Shown: one piece after another, positions 1 to 6,601 of the stretch | Numbering within the stretch: position 1 is the stretch's first letter | Layout of the letters: every line of letters begins with the position of its first letter | Assembly: GCA_050729555.1 (NCBI GenBank) | Contig: JBOHLR010000044.1 | Span: 1-15,307 of the forward strand | Direction of reading: 5' to 3' | From: REEB95 sp050729555 | GTDB taxonomy: Bacteria > Pseudomonadota > Alphaproteobacteria > ATCC43930 > CGMCC-115725 | Length of the DNA stretch: 15,307 nt | Made by a program: the position numbers and the translations under genes | The notes under the pieces: model-generated | What the model was told of the DNA's origin: nothing | Seen by the model: only the letters and a program-made list of their open reading frames with translations | Databases searched by the model: none

Positions 1-94
1 AGCTTCCACCCTTAGTCGCCCAATGTCAGGGATTCACGCCGAGATTTGGCCGGTACCGCCGAATGCGGTTGCGCCCGCTAGAATGGCGTCGCAT

Positions 95-99
95 GGGAG
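95..99 (+). promoter_or_regulatory. Shine-Dalgarno site of mazG
   Basis: GGGAG sits 7 nt before the ATG at 107. It supports that start over the upstream in-frame ATG codons at 23 and 83, which would add 28 or 8 residues unlike MazG. Confidence 0.55.
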
Positions 100-106
100 C
101 CGCACG

Positions 107-957
107 ATGATCGCCAAAAAATCACCGACCGCACGCCGCGCCAAACGTCGCCGGCCGACGCACGCCCAGCCACCGATCGAGCGGCTTCTGGCCGTCATGG
201 CCAGGCTGCGCGATCCGACGGCCGGCTTGCCCGTGGGACCGCAAACAGAGCTTCGCGACCATCGCGCCCTACACTATCGAGGAAGCCTACGAGGTCGCCG
301 AGGCGGCCGAGCGCGGCGCCATACCCGAGCTCAAGGAAGAACTCGGCGACTTGCCTGCTCCAGGTGGCGTTCCACGCCCGAATGGCCGAGGAAATCGGCG
401 AATTCGACTTCGACGACGTCGCGGCGACGATCGCCGACAAGATGGTCCGGCGCCATCCGCATGTTTTCGGCACGGCCCGTATCGGCTCGGCGGCGGCCCA
501 AACCGTCGCCTGGGAGGATCAGAAGGCCCATGAACGCCGGGCCAAATCGGCCGACCAAGGCCGACACGCCAGCGCGCTCGACGGCGTCGGCAATGCGCTA
601 CCGGCCCTAACCCGTGCCGCCAAGCTTCAGCGCCGTGCGGCCCGAATCGGCTTCGACTGGCCGGAGGTTGCGCCAATCTATGACAAGATCACGGAGGAAA
701 TCGCGGAACTTAAAGCTGAATCGGGCAACCCTGGCCGCAGCGAGGATGAACTCGGCGATCTGCTGTTCGCAGTGGTCAATTTGGCCCGGCGACTCGAGAT
801 CGACCCCGAACGAGCGCTACGCGGCGCCTGCCGCAAGTTCGAGCGCCGGTTTCGCCGAATCGAGGACCGCCTTGCCGCCCGCGGCGTCCATTTGGCCCAG
901 GCCGGCCTCGATGCCCTGGAGGCCGAATGGCAGGCCGTCAAGGCGGAAGAACGTTAA
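107..957 (+). pseudogene. mazG: mazG, nucleoside triphosphate pyrophosphohydrolase, frameshifted (decayed gene or sequence error)
   Basis: MazG hydrolyses (d)NTPs to NMP and pyrophosphate in the cytoplasm and can influence ppGpp levels. The ATG at 107 follows a GGGAG at 95-99. The reading runs in one frame to about 217 (IERLLAVMARLRDP), then in a second from 228 to 353 (CPWDRKQSF, APYTIEEAYEVAEAAE, ELKEELGDL), then in a third from 355 to the stop at 955-957 (LLQVAFHARMAEE, RRHPHVFG, GFDWPEV, EDELGDLLFAVVNLARRL, KFERRFRRIE). Joined, these give about 283 residues co-linear with E. coli MazG (263 aa), with both EExxE...ExxD metal-binding helices present. The breaks are a net +1 in 218-227 and an extra C at 354/355. 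No internal stop lies in the used frames, so the damage is recent or is a sequencing artefact. As written, only the piece from about 364 (GTG, 197 codons) is translatable, and it lacks the first catalytic helix. The gene is convergent with the dehydrogenase at 1041-1907. Confidence 0.88.
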
Positions 958-1040
958 TGGGCGCGATAGAAATTATTGAAGAACAACATATTATAAGCCG
1001 ACTCTAAGACGCGTGCGGGACTCTCGATCGGCCGCCCGTC

Positions 1041-1907
1041 CTAGGCTTCCATCAGCAGATTGATCAGACTCGAGGTGTCCCAGCGGCCGCCGCCCCGCTC
1101 CTGGATGCGCTGGTAGAACTGGTCGATCAAGGCCGTCGCCGGCAACGCCGATTTGTTGCGCCGCGCCTCGTTCAGGCAGATGCCGAGATCCTTGCGCATC
1201 CAATCGACGGCGAAGCCGAAATCGAACTTGCCGTCGAGCATGGTGAGCGCGCGGTTGTCCATCTGCCACGATTGCGCCGCGCCCTTGGAGATGGTTTCGA
1301 CTACCTTCTTGCCGTCGAGTCCGGCGCGGGCGGCGAAGTTGAGCGCCTCGGACAGGCCCTGCAATAAGCCGGCGATGGCGATCTGGTTAACCATCTTGGT
1401 GAGCTGACCGCTCCCCGCCGGCCCCATCAGGGTGACGGCGCGGCCGTAATGCGTCATCACCGGCTGCGCCGTGGCGAACACCGCGTCGTCGCCGCCGATC
1501 ATGATGGTGAGCTTGCCGTTCTGCGCGCCAGCCTGGCCGCCGGAGACCGGTGCATCGAGAAAGCCGATGCCGCGCTCCTTAGCGAGTTGATAAAGCTCGC
1601 GCGCAACTTCCGCCGACGCCGTGGTGTGATCGGCGAAGATCGCGCCGCGCTGCATGCCGGCGAACGCGCCTTGCGCCCCGGTCACGACGGCGCGCAGATC
1701 GTCGTCGTTGCCGACACAGGCGAACACGATCTCGGCGTCGGTCGCCGCATCGGCGGGCGTCGGCCGCAGACTGCCGCCATATTCCTTGACCCAGTCCTCG
1801 GCCCGCGACGCTGTCCGGTTGTACACCACGACCGTATGGCCGTTCTTGGCGAGATGGCCCGCCATCGGATAGCCCATCACCCCAAGGCCGAGAAACGCCA
1901 CTTTCAT
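1041..1907 (-). CDS. NAD(P)-dependent beta-hydroxyacid dehydrogenase (3-hydroxyisobutyrate dehydrogenase / glyoxylate reductase family)
   Basis: This 288-residue cytoplasmic oxidoreductase has the family's usual length. It has an N-terminal Rossmann domain with GLGVMG at 7-12 and the family signature DAPVSGG at 118-124. The substrate and catalytic segment is GSGQLTKMVNQ, with the expected catalytic lysine at 171, followed by the all-helical C-terminal domain with MRKDLG (Lys239). After the second beta strand the sequence is YNRT (29-32). In this superfamily an Arg there usually favours NADP(H), whereas 3-hydroxyisobutyrate dehydrogenases proper tend to carry an acidic residue and use NAD. A reductase of small aldehydes or tartronate semialdehyde-type substrates is therefore as likely as valine catabolism. 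The substrate cannot be read from sequence. The start ATG overlaps the hflX stop (ATGA) and has a strong GGAGG 5 nt upstream (1913-1917), so it is probably the last gene of the hfq-hflX transcript. No valine-degradation genes are adjacent. Confidence 0.85.
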   Translation of the reverse strand: MKVAFLGLGVMGYPMAGHLAKNGHTVVVYNRTASRAEDWVKEYGGSLRPTPADAATDAEIVFACVGNDDDLRAVVTGAQGAFAGMQRGAIFADHTTASAEVARELYQLAKERGIGFLDAPVSGGQAGAQNGKLTIMIGGDDAVFATAQPVMTHYGRAVTLMGPAGSGQLTKMVNQIAIAGLLQGLSEALNFAARAGLDGKKVVETISKGAAQSWQMDNRALTMLDGKFDFGFAVDWMRKDLGICLNEARRNKSALPATALIDQFYQRIQERGGGRWDTSSLINLLMEA

Positions 1908-3244
1908 TGCCGCCTCCGTGTTTCATCGCCCGCGTGGCGAGCGTGGAACCGGCCGAGTTCGGCCGGGCTCAAACGTACTTCGAGGTGCGCCTCGCGCTCG
2001 TCGTCCTCGCGCTTGACGACGGTGCCGTGACGATAAAGCCACGCGAGCGCCGCGCCGTCCGACAGCTTGATGTCAAACCGCACCGGCGCACGGCCGTCGA
2101 GCCGGTCGTCGAGCAGCGCCAACAGCCGGTCGCAGCCCTGCCCCGTCCGCGCCGACACCGGCACCGCGGCGTCGTTGCGGTGCGTCTGGTTCAGCAGCGC
2201 GTTGCGCGCTTCGGGCGACAGCAGATCGATTTTGTTGAGGGCCTCGATCAGCCCGTCCTCCACGCGCTCGCCGAGGCCCATCTCGCCCAGCACGCGATGC
2301 ACGTCGTCGCGTTGCGCGTCGGTGTCGGAATGGTGGACGTCGCGCACGTGGACGATGAGGTCGGCTTCGCTCACTTCTTCGAGCGTGGCACGAAACGCCG
2401 CCACCAGGGTCGTCGGCAGCTCGGAGACGAAGCCCACCGTGTCCGACAGGATCGCCGGATCGCCCGACGGCAGATCGAGCCACCGCATGGTTGGATCGAG
2501 CGTCTCGAAGAGTCGGTCGGCGGACGAGACCGTCGCGCGGGTCAGTCGGTTGAACAGCGTCGATTTGCCGGCATTGGTGTAGCCAACCAGCGCCACGACC
2601 GGATACGGCACGCGCTTCCGCGCGCCGCGATGGATCTGGCGCGTCCGCTTGACGCCTTCGAGTTCCTTCTTGAGCACGGTGATGCGGTCGGTGATCAACC
2701 GGCGGTCGATTTCGAGCTGACTTTCGCCGGGGCCGCCGAGGAAGCCAAAACCGCCGCGCTGGCGCTCGAGGTGCGTCCACGACCGCACCAGCCGCGAGCG
2801 CTGGTACGTCAGCGCAGCGAGTTCGACTTGAAGGCGGCCTTCTCGCGTGCGCGCACGCTCGCCGAAGATTTCGAGGATCAAACCCGTGCGGTCGATCACC
2901 TTGCATTTCCAGGCGCGCTCGAGATTGCGCTGTTGCACCGGCGTCACCGGCGCGTCGATGACGACGACGTCGATCGCATAGTCGGCAATCGTGGCGCCGA
3001 AAGCTTCGACCGCGCCCTTGCCCAGCAGCGCCGCCGGACTCCATGCGGCGACCCGGGCGACATCGGCCACGACGACCTCGAGCGCGATCGCCTTGGCCAA
3101 CCCGACGGCCTCTTCGAGGCGCGCTTCGGGCGTGCGACCGCCGCGCGTGCGTGCGCCCTCGCCGGCGCCGCGGCCGCGCCGCAGCACCGGATGGATCACC
3201 AGACACCGACCGACCGAATTAGGGCGCGTGCTCTCCGACGCCAT
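1904..3244 (-). CDS. hflX: GTPase HflX, ribosome-associated
   Basis: HflX is a GTPase of the TRAFAC/Obg-HflX class that binds the 50S subunit and splits stalled or heat-damaged ribosomes. The protein is 446 residues, long but normal for Alphaproteobacteria. The N-terminal HflX domain (about 40-200) ends in a Gly-rich GGPGESQLEIDRR element near 170-182 that is diagnostic for the family. The G domain follows, with G1 GYTNAGKS at 221-228, G3 DTVGF at 268-272, G4 NKID at 337-340 and G5 SA near 364. A short C-terminal region resembles the usual HflX tail. The first 40 residues are Arg/Gly-rich and variable. The ATG lies 8 bp after the hfq stop and no clear Shine-Dalgarno is seen, suggesting coupling to hfq; hfq-hflX is a conserved pair across Proteobacteria. 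Its stop overlaps the next start (ATGA). Confidence 0.96.
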   Translation of the reverse strand: MASESTRPNSVGRCLVIHPVLRRGRGAGEGARTRGGRTPEARLEEAVGLAKAIALEVVVADVARVAAWSPAALLGKGAVEAFGATIADYAIDVVVIDAPVTPVQQRNLERAWKCKVIDRTGLILEIFGERARTREGRLQVELAALTYQRSRLVRSWTHLERQRGGFGFLGGPGESQLEIDRRLITDRITVLKKELEGVKRTRQIHRGARKRVPYPVVALVGYTNAGKSTLFNRLTRATVSSADRLFETLDPTMRWLDLPSGDPAILSDTVGFVSELPTTLVAAFRATLEEVSEADLIVHVRDVHHSDTDAQRDDVHRVLGEMGLGERVEDGLIEALNKIDLLSPEARNALLNQTHRNDAAVPVSARTGQGCDRLLALLDDRLDGRAPVRFDIKLSDGAALAWLYRHGTVVKREDDEREAHLEVRLSPAELGRFHARHAGDETRRRQ

Positions 3245-3252
3245 GCTGCGCG

Positions 3253-3504
3253 TCAGGCTTCTTCCGTCTCTTTGTCAGGTTCGAACAGCTGGATCGGCTG
3301 CGCCGGCATCACGGTCGAAATCGCGTGCTTGTAGACCAGCTGCGAATGCGCGTCGCGCCGCAGCAGCACGCAGAAATTGTCGAACCAGGTGATGATGCCT
3401 TGCAGCTTGACGCCGTTGACCAGGAACACCGTCACCGGTGTTTTGTTCTTGCGTACATTGTTGAGAAAGACGTCCTGAACATTTTGTGATTTTTCCGACG
3501 ACAT
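3253..3504 (-). CDS. hfq: RNA chaperone Hfq
   Basis: Hfq is a hexameric Sm-like RNA chaperone that pairs small RNAs with mRNAs and controls stability and translation. From the ATG at 3504 the protein is 83 residues, typical of Alphaproteobacteria. It begins SSEKSQNVQDVFLNNVRK, followed by the Sm1 segment (VTVFLVNGVKLQG) and the Sm2 segment with YKHAIST, which carries the Tyr-Lys-His of the proximal RNA-binding face. The acidic tail (EPDKETEEA) is short. An in-frame ATG at 3549 would add 15 residues (SSIGSDRNERRGSP) that do not fit the family, and an AAGAAGGGG-like ribosome site lies just before 3504, so I chose the inner start. Upstream is a 120-bp gap; downstream is hflX. In Azorhizobium the hfq homologue (nrfA) near ntrYX is required for nifA expression, which fits this neighbourhood. 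Confidence 0.96.
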   Translation of the reverse strand: MSSEKSQNVQDVFLNNVRKNKTPVTVFLVNGVKLQGIITWFDNFCVLLRRDAHSQLVYKHAISTVMPAQPIQLFEPDKETEEA

Positions 3505-3515
3505 GGGGCTACCCC
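3505..3515 (-). promoter_or_regulatory. Small GC hairpin overlapping the hfq ribosome-binding site
   Basis: On the minus strand the bases immediately before the hfq ATG read GGGG-TAG-CCCC. The GGGG half is the core of the presumed Shine-Dalgarno (AAGAAGGGG), so a 4-bp all-GC stem with a 3-nt loop could occlude ribosome binding. Hfq autoregulation through its own leader is known in E. coli. A role here is inference, and the stem is short. Confidence 0.35.
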
Positions 3516-3606
3516 TTCTTTCATTTCTGTCGGAGCCGATTGACGACATTCGCCGTGTGGCTTGGGCGCCGGGCGGCCGTTCGTGCTCATCCCATTGATA
3601 ACAGAC

Positions 3607-3621
3607 CCCAACCGTATTGGG
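3607..3621 (-). other. Inverted repeat just after the HAD phosphatase stop codon
   Basis: CCCAA-N5-TTGGG is a perfect 5-bp dyad ending 3 bases from the HAD stop codon (3625-3627), inside the 120-bp gap before hfq. No T run follows on the minus strand, so it is at best a weak terminator or an mRNA 3' end stabiliser. The rest of the gap (3505-3606) holds the hfq leader; I could not find a convincing -35/-10 pair in it. Confidence 0.3.
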
Positions 3622-3624
3622 AAT

Positions 3625-4275
3625 TCACATGGCGCTGAGATACTCGACAAAGCTGCCACAATCCGGAAATCGCATATCGGGCGGGAACTTAGCCAGTTCC
3701 GCCGGCGGCGAATGCGGCGCGCCCAGCAGCACGCCGGTCAGGCCGGCGCGATGCGCGCTCTGCATGTCGAGCGCCGTATCGCCGACATACCAGACCTCGC
3801 GGCCGGCCGCGATGCCGCTGCCCTCGAGGGCGGTCGCAAACGCGGCGGGATCGGGCTTGTCGGCAGCCGCATCGCCAGCACCCACGAGTCGACGAAAATA
3901 GCGGTCCCAGCCGATATGGGCGGCCTCGGTGCGCAACGACGCGCCCGTCTTGTTGCTGACGACCGCGAGATAATAGCCCGCGCCGTGCAACGTTCCGAGC
4001 ATCGAGGCGGCGCCGGGTAGCGCCGCCAGGTGTTCGAGGTGGATGGCCGCGTAATTGTCGAGATAAATCTGCCGCGCCTCTTCCCAGCGCGCGCCGAAAA
4101 GATTGGGAAAGCTGTGCTTCAAGCTGCGCGCGACGCGCGACTTCGTTTCGGCAAGGGTCCACGGCGCATGCCCCATGCGCTCGAGCGTGCCGACCAGCGC
4201 CTCATGGATGGTTTCCCAGGTATCGACCAGGGTGTTGTCCCAGTCGAACAGGATCGCGCGCGGCTTCGCCGTCAC
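3625..4275 (-). CDS. HAD-superfamily hydrolase, phosphoglycolate phosphatase-like
   Basis: This 216-residue cytoplasmic phosphatase belongs to the haloacid dehalogenase superfamily, subfamily I. All four motifs are present: DWDNT with nucleophile Asp11 and acid/base Asp13; motif II Ser107 in VVSNKTG; motif III Lys140 in KPDPAAF; and motif IV GDTALD at 165-170. The helical cap lies between about 17 and 85, as in Gph-type enzymes. The substrate cannot be assigned; phosphoglycolate is only the closest family name. The start is a GTG at 4275 overlapping the aminotransferase stop (GTGA), and no better in-frame start is seen, so translation is probably coupled to the upstream gene. It sits between the aminotransferase and hfq. 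I do not recall a phosphatase as a standard member of the ntrX-hfq interval. Confidence 0.9.
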   Translation of the reverse strand: MTAKPRAILFDWDNTLVDTWETIHEALVGTLERMGHAPWTLAETKSRVARSLKHSFPNLFGARWEEARQIYLDNYAAIHLEHLAALPGAASMLGTLHGAGYYLAVVSNKTGASLRTEAAHIGWDRYFRRLVGAGDAAADKPDPAAFATALEGSGIAAGREVWYVGDTALDMQSAHRAGLTGVLLGAPHSPPAELAKFPPDMRFPDCGSFVEYLSAM

Positions 4276-5132
4276 CGCGTTACGCCCGCCAGCGCGAAAT
4301 CGCTATAGAGCGCGCGCAGGCGACAAACGAATTCGCCCGGCTTCCCCTCACCCACCGTCGCGTCATCGATGCGCACGATCGGCACGACGAAATTGGTCGT
4401 GCTGGTGAGGAACGCTTCGCGCGCCGCCTTGGCTTCGGCGACGCTGAACGGCCGTTCGACCAATTTCAGTCCCGCTTCCGCCACGACCTTGACCACGCCC
4501 AGACGCGTAACGCCGTTGAGGATCGCGTGATCCGCCTGACGCGTGACGATTTCGTTCTTCGCGGTGACGATCCAGGCGTTGCTCGACGTGCCTTCGGTGA
4601 CGTTGTCGTCGCGATCGACCTGCCACGCCTCGTACGCACCGGCTTCGCGCGCCTGTTGCTTGCCGAGCGCGTTCGGCAGCAGCGCCACCGACTTGATGTC
4701 GGGCCGCGCCCAGCGGATATCCGGCACGGTGACGACCCGGACGCCGCGTTCGATGATCTTAGGGTCGAGCGGCCGCTGCGCCCGTGCGGTCATGATCAGG
4801 CTCGGCCGCGCGCAGGCCGGAAACGAAAACTCGCGTGGCGCCGCGCCGCGGGTGATCTGGAGATAGATGATGCCGTCGACGACGCGATTGCGCCGTATGG
4901 TTTCGCGCATCACCGCTTTCAGTGCCGCGTCCGACATCGGCGGCGCAATGCGTAGCTCCGCGAGCGAGCGATGCAACCGCGTGAGATGCGGCGTCTCGTC
5001 GACGAAACCGCCGCCGCGCACCGCGATGACCTCGTAAACACCATCGGCGAATTGGAAGCCGCGATCCTCGATATGGACGCAGGCTTGCCGGTGCGGAACA
5101 TAGCGGCCGTTCACATAGGCAATACGCGACAT
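4272..5132 (-). CDS. dat: Class IV PLP-dependent aminotransferase, D-amino-acid transaminase type
   Basis: This 286-residue fold-type IV aminotransferase would interconvert D-amino acids and 2-oxo acids (for example D-Ala and D-Glu for peptidoglycan). It aligns along its length with Bacillus D-amino acid transaminase from memory: DRGFQFADGVYEV at 23-35 with Tyr33, the PLP lysine at 147 (DIKSVALLPN), TEGTSSN at 179-185 with Glu180 near the pyridine nitrogen, and LTSTTN at 242-247. Of the Bacillus carboxylate trap (Tyr31, Arg98, His100), Tyr33 and Arg100 are kept but the His position is Phe102 (APREFSFP), so specificity may differ; branched-chain or other class IV activity is possible. The ATG at 5132 lies 23 bp after ntrX. 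The open frame extends to 5543, but that extension is low-complexity antisense to ntrX. A dat gene between ntrX and hfq is common in Rhizobiales. Confidence 0.87.
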   Translation of the reverse strand: MSRIAYVNGRYVPHRQACVHIEDRGFQFADGVYEVIAVRGGGFVDETPHLTRLHRSLAELRIAPPMSDAALKAVMRETIRRNRVVDGIIYLQITRGAAPREFSFPACARPSLIMTARAQRPLDPKIIERGVRVVTVPDIRWARPDIKSVALLPNALGKQQAREAGAYEAWQVDRDDNVTEGTSSNAWIVTAKNEIVTRQADHAILNGVTRLGVVKVVAEAGLKLVERPFSVAEAKAAREAFLTSTTNFVVPIVRIDDATVGEGKPGEFVCRLRALYSDFALAGVTR

Positions 5133-5155
5133 ATTTGGATTCCGGAGAGATGAGT

Positions 5156-6601
5156 TCAGGCGTCGAGATTGTGCAGCCGTTCGCCATTGGCACCGGCGCC
5201 GTTGCCGTTGCCGCTGCTGGCGCCATTGCCGCCGACGCCGAGCGACTTGAGCTTGCGGTGCAGCGCCGACCGCTCCATGCCGACGAACGCAGCGGTGCGC
5301 GATATGTTGCCGCCGAAACGCGTGACCTGGGCCATGAGATACTCGCGTTCGAACATCTCGCGCGCGTCGCGCAACGGCAAGCCCATGAGCTCGCCGCCTT
5401 TGTCCCATTTGACCACCGCCGGCGCGACCGTCGTGATTTCGGGCGGCAGATTGTCGGCGCGGATCAACTCGCGCGCGTCGCCCGGCGTCATGATCAGCAC
5501 CCAATCGATGACGTTGCGCAGCTGGCGCACGTTGCCCGGCCATTCATAGGATTGGAGCGCCGCCATGGCGTCCTCGCCGAACGCACGCGGCGACACCCGC
5601 GCCGCCTCGGCGGCGCGCACCATCAGATGCCGTGCCAGCTCAGGTATGTCTTCGGCGCGTTCGCGCAGCGGCGGCACCGCCAGCGGCACCACCGCGAGGC
5701 GGTAATAGAGATCCTCGCGAAAACGGCCGGTGGCGATTTCGCTCTGCAAGTCGCGGTTGGTCGAGGCGATGACGCGCACGTCGACCTTGACCCGACCGCC
5801 GCCGACGCGCTCGAACGTCTGCTCTTGCAGAGCGCGGACGATCTTGCCCTGCGTTTCAAGCGGCATGTCGGCGATCTCGTCGAGAAACAGCGTGCCGCCG
5901 TGCGCCTCTTCGAAGGTGCCGACCTTGCGCGGGCTGCCATCACCGTCGGCACCCGGCTCGGCCCCGAACAACTCGCTCTCGAAGCGCTCGGGCCGCATCG
6001 TCGCGCAGCTCAGCGTGACGAACGGCCCGCGCGTGCGCTTGGACCGGGCGTGCAGCAGGCGCGCCACGATGTCCTTACCGGTGCCCGGCACGCCCGTGAT
6101 CAGCACGCGGCTGTTGGTGGCGGCGACGCGCTCGATCTGGTGCCGCAGCTGCGCGATTTGTTGCGACCGGCCGACCAGCTCCTCGTCGGTGCCGGCCCGT
6201 TGCTTCAAGGCCTCGTTCTCGCGCCGCAGCTGGCTGGCTTCGATGGCGCGGTCGACGATGTGCAGCAGCCGATCCGCTTTGAACGGCTTCTCGATGAAAT
6301 CGTAGGCGCCGACCTTGATCGCCGCGACGGCGGTCTCGATCGTGCCGTGGCCCGAGATCATCACCACCGGCAAATTCGACCATTCACGCTTGACCACTTT
6401 GAGAATCTCGATGCCGTCGAGCTCGCTACCCTGGAGCCAGATGTCGAGCACCACCAGCGTCGGCCGCCGCGTGCGGATCGCCGCCAGCGCCTCGGTGCTG
6501 GTGGCGGCCGCGCGCGTCTCGTAACCCTCGTCGCTGAGAACGCCGCAGATCAGCGCCCGGATGTCGGCTTCGTCATCGACGACCAGAATCTCATGCGCCA
6601 T
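5156..6601 (-). CDS. ntrX: Response regulator NtrX (sigma-54-activator-like, without GAFTGA)
   Basis: NtrX is the cytoplasmic response regulator partner of NtrY, implicated in nitrogen, redox and envelope control in Alphaproteobacteria. From the ATG at 6601 it has 481 residues. The receiver (3-120) has acidic Asp9/Asp10, phospho-acceptor Asp53 and Lys105. The AAA+ domain (about 141-370) has Walker A GVPGTGKD at 170-177 and Walker B GGTLFLDEI ending near 243. The Fis-type helix-turn-helix is near 430-456. Where NtrC has GSFTGA (217-222), NtrX has GADGDG at exactly the same alignment positions, so sigma-54 activation is unlikely; loss of this motif is known in other NtrX proteins. A Gly/Asn-rich tail (457-474) follows the HTH. 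GGGAGGG at 6607-6613 supports the start; an upstream in-frame ATG at 6655 would lie 65 bp inside ntrY. It overlaps ntrY by 11 bp. Confidence 0.95.
   Translation of the reverse strand: MAHEILVVDDEADIRALICGVLSDEGYETRAAATSTEALAAIRTRRPTLVVLDIWLQGSELDGIEILKVVKREWSNLPVVMISGHGTIETAVAAIKVGAYDFIEKPFKADRLLHIVDRAIEASQLRRENEALKQRAGTDEELVGRSQQIAQLRHQIERVAATNSRVLITGVPGTGKDIVARLLHARSKRTRGPFVTLSCATMRPERFESELFGAEPGADGDGSPRKVGTFEEAHGGTLFLDEIADMPLETQGKIVRALQEQTFERVGGGRVKVDVRVIASTNRDLQSEIATGRFREDLYYRLAVVPLAVPPLRERAEDIPELARHLMVRAAEAARVSPRAFGEDAMAALQSYEWPGNVRQLRNVIDWVLIMTPGDARELIRADNLPPEITTVAPAVVKWDKGGELMGLPLRDAREMFEREYLMAQVTRFGGNISRTAAFVGMERSALHRKLKSLGVGGNGASSGNGNGAGANGERLHNLDA

Noticed and set aside
958..1040. 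Shared terminator between convergent mazG and the dehydrogenase
   Set aside because: The 83-bp gap is AT-rich in its first half but I could not draw a GC stem followed by a T run in either direction.
1907..3334. 475-codon open frame on the plus strand opposite hflX
   Set aside because: It is the antisense shadow of a clear hflX. The product is Arg/His-rich with no recognisable motif, as expected when a GC-rich gene is read backwards.
3505..3549. Earlier in-frame hfq start at 3549
   Set aside because: Adds 15 non-conserved residues and would run across the likely ribosome-binding site.
5190..5222. TGGCAC...TTGC resembling a sigma-54 promoter
   Set aside because: Spacing between the two blocks is 8 nt rather than about 5, and it lies inside the ntrX coding tail pointing antisense.
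4272..5543. Aminotransferase extended by 137 residues to a start at 5543
   Set aside because: The extension is Arg/Gln-rich, overlaps ntrX and has no counterpart in the family. The ATG at 5132 gives the normal length.
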